64,000 nucleotides of DNA from Zantedeschia hybrid cultivar (lineage: Eukaryota; Streptophyta; Magnoliopsida; Alismatales; Araceae), in assembly GCA_030544215.1 (NCBI GenBank), contig JARZZO010000014.1:17518234-17582233 (forward strand), written 5' to 3'. Of the stretch, positions 50,161 through 63,200 are shown piece by piece. Made by a program: the position numbers and the translations under genes. Under the pieces are notes generated by a model, which saw only the letters and a list, made by a program, of their open reading frames with translations, made no database searches and was not told the DNA's origin. The first letter of the stretch is position 1, and each line of letters begins with the position of its first letter.

Positions 50161-53100
50161 TGGTAGAATTTGACGGAAAAGCTGCGACAACATAGCAGAC
50201 GAAAGAAGGGGGTACTCAGAGACGTGCCACAAGGAAGATGCACGGATTGCCCTCGGAGACTTGAGTACCACCACCCATCAAATGCCCATGATGGCCTCCG
50301 CTGAGAACCAAGGAAGCCACGATATATAGTAAACCTGAAAAAAAATCAAAACACAAGCAAAGCAGAACAAAAACCAACAGGAGAACTAATAGTATGCTAA
50401 AAACCGAAGAAAGTCGGACCCCTTGGTCACTAGGCAAAAATCCCAACAGAAGGGGCAAAAGGCAAAATGGATCAACCCAACAAAGGGGGGAGGGGGGGAA
50501 ACTGAGGGCGAAGGGGAGGGTTTATAGGGGAGGGGGTGAGGAGGGTTTTGAGCGCAGGAGGTGCCGAGTGGCACCAGCAAGCGCACAACGGCGAAATCAA
50601 GAGAAGGACACAAGCGAAGGGCTGCGGGTTGTGGAAGAAGAAGCACAAGAATGATTGGAGGGGGGAATGTGTAGAAGCTATGAGGGGAAGATGGTTTCAA
50701 ACAGAACGGTGAGAATGGAGGGATCCAAACCGATCAAGAGGAGGAGAGATGGGAGAGGAAGAAGGGATAGATCATAGAACTTGGACGAAAAGGGGAAGGA
50801 GGGTAGGAGACAGTGGCGGATCTAACGTTTATTCAGTGGAGTTTTAAGATTCTACTAGATTTTGCCAAATTCATAAATTCAATTCAAAACAGTGGCAGCC
50901 CAAAATTTCACTGGTTTAATTTAAGATTCCATATGTCTAAAATCCTACTGATCCGGTGGATAAAATTTCTACCTCAGCCAATGATGGGAGACCCAAGTAG
51001 CCGTTGCTGAAGGTGAGGTCGAAGTCCAGCAGAGACCGGCAACAGCAGTAGCCTCGGAACCGACAACCGGACCTCGAAAGGGAGACGGAGCGGCTTCCTC
51101 TCAGACGGACGGGGGCTCTCCGAAAGGTCATATCACACTCGAGTAAGGAACGCCTATATAACGTTCGATTACACAGCATATTACGTGTTCTCCGTGCAAT
51201 TGGGATTACCAGGTTTAAGTCCTTTGGACAGTAAGATTATACTCTCAGATCAAAGAGCCTACAACACAGCGGCATCAGATTGTTCTTACACAATAAAAGT
51301 CATGGAGTTCAAATCCAATTTTTACAGCTGGACAAGAGTAAGGATTTGTCTCATAATTACAAGTTCGTGAGGTCCTATGTTCAAGTGTTTCTCATAAGTT
51401 GTAAAACTTGTTAGAAGGATATTACTTCTTATAGTAAGACCTCAGAGTTGAACATGATTACTAAAAAAAGACCCAACTATCGTGACGACATGGAAAAACC
51501 TTTTACTGAAGAGGGAATTAATTTAAAAATGTTGAGTTATATACCCTCTACAATAAGGGGGTTTATTAATTATGTCTAACAAAAAAAAAAAAACATTCTC
51601 ATCTTCTAAAGCTAAAGATAAGCAAAACAAAGTTATCGCGACAAAGATTTCTGTTTAAGTGAAGATAAATATTATTACACCATGTTTTGGTCATCTTTTT
51701 TTCAACATGTTTACTGATCAAATAATAACAAAATGACAGGATGTGTTAATTTTGACTCTTTTTTTAATAAAAAATTGATATAAAATAGTTATAATTAATT
51801 TTATATTTTTTTTTTCACATAACCTCATTTTTTCTCCAGATTAAGTTTTAGGATGTAGTAATTTTTACTCTTATTTTTAACACAAAAATTGAGTTAAATT
51901 GGTTATAATAAATTTTAAGCAATTATAGAAGCCAAGGATTTTCAAATAATCTCATTTTTTCTCCCAAGTAAAAGTCCTTTTTAGGTGAAAGCCAAAAATT
52001 AGAACCCGGAGGAAGTATAACATTGACATGTTTAATGAAAGATTTTGATAAGTTCAGATAACTGGAACCTGGGGAAATGCCTCGTTGTATCTTTCAGTTT
52101 CAGGTTGTATCAAAAGGATCCATGATTCAGAAATGAAACGACCAGAGAAGTTCACACGTTTAAATTAAAAAGAAAATCCAAAAGGAAAAATGCACCCCCC
52201 AGCTTTTTACACGTTGATCCCAGCTTGGATCCGAAATCAGATCCGAACATCCATGTCCGAACATTTTGTTTCTATATTTCTTGGGAACAGTTTTCACTTT
52301 AAAGTTATTTCAACTTTAAATTTAATTTTATTTTAAAAATTACTTTTATTTTTAAGAGTAATGTAATCAGTTCTTTAGTTATGTTTCTTTGTTTGGAAAG
52401 ATCGTTATAACTTTTAAGAATTATAAAGACATGTTTGGGAGGGAGGGTGGGAGAGAGAGACACATTCGATGATGGTGCACAAGAGAGAGAGATGAGACGT
52501 TGGATTAGGGACGTCAATGATATCTAAAAATTTATTTATGAAGTTTAAAGATCATAAAAAAATATAATTTAAAAGATAAAGTAAAGATACTATCACATGA
52601 TTTACAAATGGCACATGACTTATAAGTAAATTTATAAAAATTACTTAGAAATAACTTATATTTATGTATATTTTAAAAGTAATATTCTTTTGTTTTCTCT
52701 TGAAACAATAGAAGATTAAGTTTATGTTGACACATAGTATTGTCCAATAATTTCACTTTTATAGATCAATTTTTAATATTGTTAAAAGATAAACATAAAA
52801 ATACACATTTTATTAAAAGATAAATATAAGGATATAATCAGTTCCGACTTGTCAGGTATCCTTTTACACCCCTATGCAGATGGTGGTGGCCAAAGAAATG
52901 GAGGTTGGGAAGAGAGAGAAAGAAACGGTAGAGTCTAAAAAAATAAAAGGGTTGTTTTTTTATTATGAAATCAAAATTAAGGGAAAGATAACTAAAAAAA
53001 ACTACAACAAAACACCCTATCACTCAAAAGATTTTTTCTTTGCATGGAAACTAATGTTTGGAAAATTCGTACAATGATCGGATATTTAAAAAGTCGGCAA

Positions 53101-53567
53101 GTCGTTAAGGGTCATCTTGTAAACTTACTAAACCCCAAACCATACCCTGCGCCCTTACTCCTCACCGTCACGGGGGTGTTGGGTTTCCCCGCTGGCCGGC
53201 GGCGGCATTCCAGAGCACTTCATCCTCGACGGCCGGCGTCTTTGAGCGCCTCGTCGTCAAACTCGCCGGCAAGGCGGCCCCTCCTAGGCTGCCTCCCTGT
53301 GTGCTACCTCGAGTCCTTGACTCCAGCTGCCTCCGAAGACTGGAAGAGCGGCTCCTCTGGCCTGCCTCCCAACCCTGGCAGCCACGGCCATCGCCTGTAG
53401 AGTGTAGAGCGCCCCCTCGGCCCCTCCCGGGCCCCGGGTTACATTGTTCGGAACACCCCCATACCTCCACCTCGCGTCAGGCCAAAACCTCAACTCGCTG
53501 CGTCTGCCGTGGAATGAGCGGTAGGCGATGGCTGGGAAGAGCATTGCCACCGTCGCCGGCGGCCGCC
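50161..53567. other. Intergenic, no supported gene
   Basis: Contains a purine-rich (GGAGG/GGGGA) stretch at about 50450-50800 and AT-rich DNA to 53100. From about 53150 the sequence becomes GC-rich, as expected for the 5' part of the following gene. Open frames here lack protein features. Confidence 0.4.
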
Positions 53568-53865
53568 ATGGGTGTGACAGAGTTCATCATCTGCGCCAGC
53601 ACTGAGGCCGCGCGTGCGTCACTTCCTTCGTCGTCGAGGAAGTGGTCATCGCCTCCCCCCGTTCGTCCCCGCTCCCCCTTCCTCTTCTCGCCGCTCGACG
53701 CGCCGCCGTCTCCTTGCGTCGCCGTCGCCCATCCCTGGTAGCTCCTCTCTCTCTCTCTCTCTCTCACAGAGTTAAGATCTTATTGTCGATGGAAGTATAG
53801 AAATTGATATAGTTGTCTTATTTCATTGCTTTTTTTTTTCTGTCTAATTTATATTTAGGCTTTAG

Positions 53866-56800
53866 GATGTAGATATGCTACTTGGGAGGTTAGCGATAAA
53901 GATAATAATGGTGAGGCTACCTGTGTGCCTAGACTCCCAAATGCAGGCCATGTTGCCTCTCCGAGAACTATGCTCGACAGTGCAAGGTGGATTAAGTTAG
54001 AAGAGATATATACGTATTATTTTTGTTAGATAAGTACCCAGAATTTTCAACATTAAGCCTTAGATGTTGCGTAGTATCTAGTTCAGCTTATGCCTATCAA
54101 AATGTTCCATGTAACTTGAGATTAACTTATTATCCTAAGCATGTGTAACATATTCTCAGCAGTCTTAGCTATTTTCATTGTCTGAAAGCTTTGTAGTATC
54201 ACAATAGCTTCAGTGAAGTAGCATGACTCTTGTGCTTTCTCTTTAACTAATTCCATGTGCAAGTGGCCTGTGAATTGTGATCTATCTGTGTTACCTTAGC
54301 ATAAACTCAATTACCATTAAGGTGACCCGTTAAGTATAAAATTTTTGCCACTTCTCATGGGCAGCAGAAAAATAAGTAAGTAGTTGTTTTAACTTTCTCA
54401 GCTGTTCAGGTGGTTTCCTGAGAAAGGTTGGAAATCCATAACTACTTCTGTCTTTCCGCCTGTTGCTATTTCTCATTATATTCTAAAATTTCTAAACTCT
54501 GTTGCTTAACTTTTTTTCTCATTCTCATTTATCCTGTATTCTTCACATTTTTCCCCGTAGGTTCTGCCCTTGCTTGAGGAATACTATCTGTAACAATCAG
54601 GTATTTCCCCAATGCTCAATTAATCCATTTTATATGTTTTCTTACTTACGGTTACTTGCAACATATACAGTGCTATTCTCAGTTCAGTCTGTAACATGAT
54701 GAACCATGCTTGCTTAATGATTATCAACCTATGCTTAGGCTAGTATTATTGACTGCTTATGAAGCTTTGCCAATTCTAAGTCCTTTTTTTGGGGGGAAGC
54801 CCCTGCCACGGTGGCAGGGTAATACAGATCATAGAAATAACAAATAACATCCCCACCCAAGTTCAAGACCTGGGTATCCCCAAAACCCTCCGTGGTACCA
54901 ACTGATTTTGCGATCATGCTTGGGGTTTCCACGGCCTTATTCTGGTTAGAATCCCACGCTGTTGTGAACGCATCAGATCATGGCTTTGATGAAGACTGCA
55001 GGCAGTACCGTCCAATTCATGCTCAATTTTGAATGTTATGTTAGCCTAATAATGGCTGATTTTCAAAAAGTGCAAAAGACAATTGTTTTGAAAATTTTGG
55101 AACCTTTTTCAATGGTGCAAAAATTAATCGGTCAGAGATACATGCACAATGTTATGCTTATTTGGAACTGATTGTTATTCTTGATTGTCCTATTCTAGGG
55201 GTTTTTTATCATTTTTAGGGCATATTTTATAGTATTAGTTATTATGACCTATGTAATATCTTGACATGGCTTATGCAAAGTCTGAGAAGCGTTGTGGCTT
55301 GTTGTTGGTATGAGAGTTGCTTTCCATTTTGAATGTGCATGTATGTGCCTGAAAATTAGTGCATATACATTTGGAAATGTGTATTAGTGTGCCTTGTCTA
55401 TGTTGTTAGGTCAAACATTGTTATATAGCAGGATTTTTCCAAGGGTAAGAACTAAATGTTAGAAATAGACTTATTGTTCTAGAAGGATGACAATGATATT
55501 CTTTGTCACACTTGAAGGACTTGATTTTGACCTTCAAATCGAGGGACAGTACTTGCCTGTCAGTATGTTAAACAATGGAACTGTGATGTTATTGCATCCA
55601 TCATACCTACCTAAATATCTCTAATATTCTCTCCCTTTTCCATTCTCTTGCAATATCCTGAAACTATTCTTTTTTATGCTTTAGTTTGTGCTTTTTTGCT
55701 TTTCTCATTTGTATCTTCTTGATTGTCATCATTGTCTCAGTTATATTCTGTTCGAGCAATTCTGCAATATAAGCGTGGTGTACAATTTCATTCATGTGCC
55801 AAAGAGGTTGCTTCTTCCAACCTCTTTTTACCCAGGGGTCATGGTAAGCTGGTTAATGCTGTGGGAATACTGTATATACATGTCACTATTATTATATTTG
55901 TACTATATGGCGTATGGTCAGAAATTGACCTTTTTATGTTGCTGCACCATGTGCTTATTTTAAATGTACACATTTGCCCCAATTAATTTCTGCCATTTTT
56001 CCTTTCTTTCCTTATTCACGTCTCCCCCCTAATATGCTTTGTCTTCTTTCCTTATTCGTATCTCCCCCTTAATATGCTTTGTCTTTCTCCCGTACAAACT
56101 GTCTTTACCCAGGTCAGTCCCAAGTTCAGATGGGAAAGGAGGAGGGTGTGCATTTTGTTGAAAGCCACCGGTTAATAAAATTTGTCACGACCCAATCATG
56201 AATCTTGAACCAAGATTTCTCCCTAATGTTAGGCCTCCCTCGGAAGCAACATGTTTATATGAGCTCCCAAGTGTACAAGTGAGCAAGGATTTACTAAGCA
56301 ACTCACCATAATGGCACCTAATTGCGGTGACAAATAGGCAAGGATTCTCATGTGTTAGACGAACACAAATTCTTGTGTGTTAGATGAACATAAGTATAGA
56401 AGTCAGTCCAAAAGAATAAAATTCTGTTAGCTACATGGAATATAGGAATCCTCAGCATAGAGTTATTAAATTTATGAGAGATAGGAGGGTCAACATAGCT
56501 TGTTTACAAAAAATTTGGAGGAAGGAACCCAAAGCAAAAGAAATTGATGGCTATAAACTATGGTATATAAGAAAAAGTGATCATAGAAATTGTGTAACCA
56601 TTATTATAGATAAATATTTTAAAGTCAAAAGTTCTAGATGTTAGGAGCGAGGGGGTTAGACTTATACTAGTGAAGCTTGTTCTAGGTAAATAATTTTAAA
56701 TATAATTAGTGCTTATGCACCACAAGTGGGACTAGAAGAGAGCATTAGAAAAGAATTTTGGGAGGATTTTGATAAGGTAACCCAATCTTTATTGGAAGAG

Positions 56801-59800
56801 GATACCTACATGATCATGTAGGTACTAATAATAGAGGCTATGAGAGGGTTCATGGAGGCTTTGGTTTTGGTGATTGAAATGGCATGAGTGATGTCATTCT
56901 TGACTTTACTATTGTCCACACAATTGCGAATACTTACTTTAAAAAGAGAGAAACACTTAATAACCTATAAAAGTGGAACATAATAAAGGTCAGTTAGTTC
57001 CTTGGTAGGAAGGTTGACTAATCATTATGCAAAGACTGTAAAGTTATACATTGAGAGTTTAGCCCCTCAATATGGAATTTTATTGATAGGTGTTTATATC
57101 CAAAACTGGAAGAGAAAGGATGTAAGCAATTGCCCTAAGATTGAATGGTGGAATTTGAAGGGAGGAAATTTTTACGCATTTAAAAATATATCCATTAAAG
57201 AAGAAATATAGATTTTTGTAGGAGAAATAAATGTATGAAAGTTTAGATGCATGTAAAAGGTATCTACTAAAAGAAGGAATATGGAATTCTGAAAGAGAGA
57301 TGAACAAGATGGGGATTAGAATGGGTATTGTATAAAAAGAACAGCTGAAAGAATTTTAGGTGATCTAAAGGTACTAGGATTTAAATTGGTTGTAGAGTAA
57401 CAAAATACAAAAACCTATTGAAAAGAAAAAGAATACATTAAAGCATGGTTTAAGCATAAAAATGAACCTTAAAAGAAGATAAAACTTCAAAAGCACATAC
57501 TAAAAAAGTGGTTACTGAAGCTAACTTTATGGCTTTTCAAGAATTGTATCATAAATTGAGAACTTGAGTATAAGGACCTGTGTAAGAAAAGGGGTATTTT
57601 TTTCCAATTTTATGGGGTAATCGAAGTGTTTAAAACATAAGGGTCTTATTTGAAAATTTTCCCAATTCCTTGATCGCCCTAGTGGGTCAGTTTTATTGGG
57701 CCCTAATTAGGCGAGTTATTGGGCCACCAGTTCACTGAGGATTGTTAATGGGTCATTGAAAGACCCCATTAAGCAAGCCAATAAAGATCTTTATTGGGCC
57801 TGTTAGAGGAGGCGGTTGGATGTAGTTAGCAACAATTCATGGGACCATCCACCTCCTTGTTTCGTACATTTGTTATGTAAGAGCCTTTTTTGGTTGATCT
57901 TTCTATCCTTCCGTACATTTGCTATGTGATCTTTCACCATGTAAGTTTTATGTTCTTATACAAATGTTTTGATGTTTGGTCATTTTTTTATGTGAAACAG
58001 TGGTTAGTGCGTCAGTGTACTATTGATGTCTTATAAGTACACACATGATTAACTTTCAAGGATTTAGTATAGCAAGAGATTGACTCCTCTTTCAGTCACA
58101 AGTATATTATAGATGGTCACTAAAATGAGTTGCGTTTTACCTTTGCTCTTCTTCATTATTACTTTTGTTTCCTTCTAGTTTGTTTATCCTTTAGTATCTG
58201 TGATGCTATCTTCAGATTGGATACAATGTAGGCATCTTATTTTGATGTTCTTAAGCCTTTAAGACCTTGTATTAGTCTTTCAAAGGGTTATATATGTCTG
58301 CTTGCTGACATTAACATATGTTCTTGAAGCCACCTCGAAGAATATCATCTTGGACGTTGAAAATAAATTTGAGAAAGCTCTTGGAAAACTGCAAAAGGAA
58401 AAGATTTCAGTCTATCCTAATGATCCTGCTGCAGAAAGTCAGTTTGCTAAGGTGATGGTGACTACAAGAGAAAAGTATGATCTGTGGTTGCCCTTTAAGT
58501 TATTCCTTTTTTTTTCTTTGTCTATGGCATTGAGATTTTGTAAAACAATTTTGTATCCTTTGATTGACTGTTTTTTTTTTTTTCCGGGTATTCCTTGTAG
58601 CCAATTTGCAACCTCCAGTGAGACCTTGTTGTACCACAAGGATTTCAAGGTCAAGTATAGTGCTCTTCAGCATAAGATGCAGGAGTGTGCAAGGTTAGGA
58701 GATCTCAGTGGAGCCCTGGACCTTTTGGATCTCATGAGGCCACTAACAATTCTAGACTACAATTCTCTTCTGTACAATTACATCAAGTCTGGGCATGCTT
58801 CTGTGGAACACTTGATGGTGCTGTATGATATGTTGGGAAGATCTGGGCTACATCCTAATTTCCGGACTTTCAACATAATTTCAAATGGATTGTGCAGTTT
58901 GGGGCACGTGGAAAATGCTCTCTGGTTCATAGAGGAGATGTGCCAGCAAGGGTATATCCCCTCATGCCATTCATTATCCAGATTGATGGAGAAGTCACTG
59001 AGGTTGCAAGCATTGGAGGTGTCCTTGAGTTTGCTAAATCTGATGTTAATATATGATTATTTCCCTACACTGCCTGTCCTCTACTCTTTGATTTCATCCC
59101 TCAGCAGAGTTGGCAGGATTGCAAGGGCTTATTACATTTTCTTATTGCTTTTAGACAATGATATTTGCCCTAGAGTGTACAGTTACAATCCCATTCTTTT
59201 TGCCTTGTGCAAGTCTGGTGAAATTCTTGTCGCCTTATCCATTTTCTGTTTTGTGGGAAAGAAAGGCTGTCTTCACAATGTGTATTCTTATACAGCTTTG
59301 GTCTTTGGGTTTTGTAAGAAAAGACTTTGGAGTGATGCTTATTCCATTTTGGAACAGATGCAAAACAGTGGGTGTGAACCTAATGCCGTGACCTACACAA
59401 TAGTTATTAAGTCTCTTTGTGATGATGGAAGGGTTATGGAGGCATTGTGTATTCTCGGTATGATGACTAAGAGAGGCGGTGATGCAGATTTGGTAACATA
59501 CAATGTCATGATCCGTGCTCTTTGCTCTCATAATATGATTTCAGAAGTCTGTGAGTTGATGCAGGTTGCCAGCAAGAAAAGTCTCTCTCCGGATGGATTT
59601 TCTGTGTCTGCTTTAGCTGGGGGCATATTAAAAGCCGGAAAGGTCAGTCATGCTCTAGAATGCTTGCGCAATGCTTTTAGCGGAGGCTTTGCCGGAGATG
59701 TTGTCACTTGGAATATTTATTTCCATTGTTTATGTTGTGACAATAAATCAAAAGAAGCCTTGTTCTTGTTGAAAAATAAAATGGGGGAGGGTTTTGTCCC

Positions 59801-60218
59801 AAGTGTGGTGACATACAATACAATATTAAAAGGCTACTGCAAGGAGCAGAACATTGATGAAGCTCTTCAGCTATTTGATCATTTTGAATGGCCTAAGGGT
59901 GGACCTGACTCAATTTCCTTCAACACACTCTTGTCTGCAGCATGCAAGCAGAGAAGGTCTTTGCTGATCCAAAGGACTTTGAAAAACATGGATCTTGCAG
60001 GAATCAAGATTGATGTAACAAGTATTGCTTGCTTAGTTCAGTACTTTTGCAAGGTACATAAACTCTCAGATTGTCGTGGAGTCCTCGACTATATCTGCAG
60101 CACTGAGAGCGTTAATAAAGCCTCCTACAATGTATTGCTTCAAACTCTTTGCAAGGAAGAGAGTGAACTTGATAAAATTTCACGAAGGTTTGTGGTACAA
60201 GAATCTAGAGGTTCTTAA
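53866..60218 (+). CDS. P-class pentatricopeptide repeat protein, multi-exon
   Basis: The main exon (58601-60218) encodes about 540 residues of tandem ~35-residue helical repeats (DYNSLLYNYIKSGHASVEHL, TFNIISNGLCSLGHVENALWFI, TYTIVIKSLCDDGRVMEALCIL, TYNTILKGYCKEQNIDEALQLF), the signature of P-class PPR RNA-binding proteins, usually mitochondrial or plastid. The open frame upstream of it has no ATG near its start. Phase-compatible exons extend it upward: 58330-58474, 55741-55843, a 40-nt micro-exon at 54561-54600, and 53866-53986, all with AG/GT borders and no stops when joined. The sequence between 58474 and 58601 reads through in frame but is T-rich with GTATGA...TTGTAG borders, so it is treated as an intron. 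The first exon is unresolved: an ATG at 53568 opens a GC-rich frame to 53741, but its phase does not join cleanly. The last exon and its repeats are secure; the 5' structure is a model. Confidence 0.75.
54780..54970. other. Intronic insertion, GC-richer, unidentified
   Basis: A block starting TTTTTTTGGGGGGAAGCCCC, with a small hairpin CCCTGCCACGGTGGCAGGG and GTTCAAGACCTGGG, interrupts AT-rich intron sequence. GTTCAAGACC is reminiscent of a tRNA B-box, so a SINE is possible, but no A-box or tail was found. Confidence 0.25.
56418..57570 (+). pseudogene. LINE endonuclease remnant in the PPR gene intron
   Basis: Translations in shifting frames match the endonuclease domain of plant L1-like LINEs of the type often annotated as craniofacial-development-protein-2-like: LATWNI-like start, RVNIACLQ, KAKEIDGYKLWYIRKS, ISAYAPQVGLEE, then GYERVHGGFGFGD and ILDFTIVHTIANTYFKKRE. 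From about 57480 there is a connector-like KVVTEANFMAFQELYHKL. At least several stops and frame changes. No reverse transcriptase domain follows, so it is 3'-truncated or deleted, in the sense orientation of the gene. Confidence 0.75.
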
Positions 60219-63200
60219 GGTTCAAGTGGTTTATTGAAATGTAAACTACCAGGAGAGGACATATGCATCATGGATTGAGGTTCGGGATGCTGTCTTTAAT
60301 ATTTCTCTATGTGGTATTTTGAGGATGTTCTACTAAATCGGTGACTGAGGTTTGGCTTTTGCAACCGCTTGGATTCTGTTTAACCTGTCTAAACTGAACT
60401 TATTTGTGATTATTTTTGTTATCCTGAGTGGCACATATAATATGACAGGCTTCAATGTCCTTTTTTTTTTTCCATTGAATAATGTGACATAGCTTACACT
60501 AAATAACAAAAGAAATGTTTGAAGATGGCTCTTAGCATGTCAGTTTATTGCTTGCTGTTTTCAGGTATTTTATATTTCTGACACCCTTTATTCATTTTTT
60601 CTGTCTTATTTTGAGGTGTAAGTTTAAATATTTCCGATCAAATTTATATATGGTTTCGAGTATCGCCATAAGCACTCTAGTTATAATTGGTAACTGATTT
60701 AGCATTCCAGATATCGTAGTAGCAGTTTTGCTATCTGGGCATATTATAAATCTTTAATTGAATGCCCATTCTGTAGATTTCATCCAAAAATGATTTCTCA
60801 GAAATTAGAACATTGTTCTAACACAAAACATTAAGAAAAAAAAAAAAAGCTTTATTTGTTTGGACATTGATCTCTGCCCTATTTTGATAAATTTGAAACT
60901 TGATGTGATACAGTACAAGCGTATTTGGAGGTTCCACCGAGCCCATGCAATGTTCATATGATTCTAGAATCTAGAGGGAATAGCATATCCACAGTACACA
61001 TACTGATGCAAAGACACTTATATGAACAAGGTGGCCTTCAGGTGCATTTATTTGCTTCTCATATATCTACATTGTGCTGGTGCTTTCCTGCTTTAAGGTC
61101 AAACATGTGTTCACTGTTTAAATGAGACAACATAGAGGCAGAAGGCATGTTCAGAATTAATGCAGAAAACAGTCAGGAGGAGCATGTCCAAGACCAATTG
61201 AACAGTGCAATCGTGCTGGGATGGTATTGATGTACACTGCTCGGCAGGTTTAATTCAGGTGCCTGCTTATCTATCTGTTTGATTTCATGTGCGTTTCGCA
61301 TAGAGATGCAGATTTAAATCTGCATCATATGCTTTGGAGAATTAAATTTTGAAATATTAGTCCCTTGTCAGCTGACTGTATGCATCCCTCGTGCCTCATC
61401 TCCTACCACCACCACCCAGGGAGAAAACGGAAATGTAAAAAGAAAGATAGAAAACACAGCCACCCATTAAACATGCCTCATCTAATTGCTACCATTGGCA
61501 GTCTATGAATCTAGAATGTTGTACATTTGGGAGGAGAGTGTATATTGTTGCATATCAATCATACATCTGCCTATAGAGTATGGTCAAAGGTTGATGATGG
61601 GAATAAGTTCATGGTCACAGCCGTTCAGAGCTGCAGTAGACCCGAGGGAGGACCATCATTTTCTCCTGTCCGTTCATCTTCCTCGGCGAGCGATGCGAAA
61701 GATCGAAACTGAAGCGCAATAAAGAATGTGGTCTTCAAAGTCATTAATAGGTGTCTTTTATTATTCCAAGAGTCTTAAATAAAAAAGTGTGGGTCATTAG
61801 GTGAATGTCATTACGTATTCTTATGAAGTCTTAATTAGGTGTCCATACGTATTACTAGAGATGTCTTTATTAGGTGACCTTTGGTCTACCTTTTGCTTTC
61901 TATTTAAAGAGACATGTACTTCACATTTGAACAATGAAGAATAGAAGAAGTTATCTAATTTTTGGAATTCTAGTCTTGTTTTTGTAAGATCTCTGAGATG
62001 AGGAGGGTGAGAAGCCCCGAGTGAGATGCGCACTTGTCTTGGTCGGGAAGGATTTTGAGGGCCTACGTGAAAGGAGAGCCCTGCGATGGGGTAAGGTGAG
62101 ACGCCTTGGGTGAGATGCCCGTTCCAATCGCGTATGTTCTTTCAAATTTGGGAAGAATTCAAAAGACGTGCCATTTTCTCCCTTACTTCCACCCATACTC
62201 CTTTTTGTCTTTTGAACTCCTCGCACTTCACTTTCAACTTTATTACCTCTTAAGATATTTTGTCACCCTTACACATCCTATATCCATGTACTTCAGTATG
62301 GTCTCTGGCCACTTTGCTTTTGTTGTGCCCTATTGTATCATGCTGTTTAAATCTGTAAATTATTCTCAAATGTGTCATTGATTTCTTTTCTTCTGATTTT
62401 TGTACATGTTAGGACTTAGGAAGAGCTGGACTCGGGAGATTAAAATTGCTAGGGGACAATTGCAAGAGCCAAAAGAAGGACGCTATTGAAGCAATGCATA
62501 CTCAGCTGAAAGCCTGAAATGGTCTGGTTGCTATGAGGCATTTTCTTTGTTGTGAAAAAAAAGGCGACTGGCTTGTTATTCCTGGTTTACTGCTTCTTTG
62601 TGAGTGACAAGGGATGTGGTTGATGCAAAACGCAGAATGATTGCTATGTTGGTTCCCAAATATGAGGCTTGGGTGATGCTGACAATCTTTTATGTTTCTA
62701 AGAAAATTGAAATGTTGTCTAGCTGAAAATGTTTTATGTGCCTAAGAAAATTGAAATGTTGTCTATGGTCAATGGCTCAGCCCTTCAGGTTAATCAAAGT
62801 AGTCATGATTTCTCCCAAGAAAATATTTTCTTGGGATTTGCTGTTTTGCATAACTGTTCCTTTCTCTTCTTTCACTTCAGGGATGACAGGTGGTTGATAT
62901 GCAGACATTGGGCACAGCAGACTTTATTTGAACTTTATTTGACTGCATTTGCATAATCAGGTATTCTGGTGGCTGATCATCAATTTCTGATTGATCATTT
63001 GTGTGTGCCATGTTCTCTTTGTTTTGAAACTAAGTGTGCCATGTTCTTGAATATGTTAGGTTGAAGCACAAGAAGTTTGTCACACCACCCCAATCCTAAC
63101 TGCATTGGTGTTCTGATGGCAGTGATGATGCTGCACTGTGAGTGAGGCTGTGAGCTACCACAAACTAGCAGAACTGTAGCCAAGTACTTGTGCCTTCGTC

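Noticed and set aside
50386..50700. Minus-strand 104-residue ORF
   Set aside because: Low-complexity Pro/Leu/Phe translation of a purine-rich stretch; no homology recognised and no promoter or intron signals.
53477..53767. Minus-strand ORF in GC-rich DNA before the PPR exons
   Set aside because: Contains a simple GA repeat translation (RERERER) and overlaps the probable first exon of the plus-strand gene.
58302..58329. PPR ORF starting at 58302 as the true N-terminus
   Set aside because: The codon is TTG, with an AG acceptor at 58328-58329 and phase-matched exons upstream, so this is an internal exon edge rather than a start.
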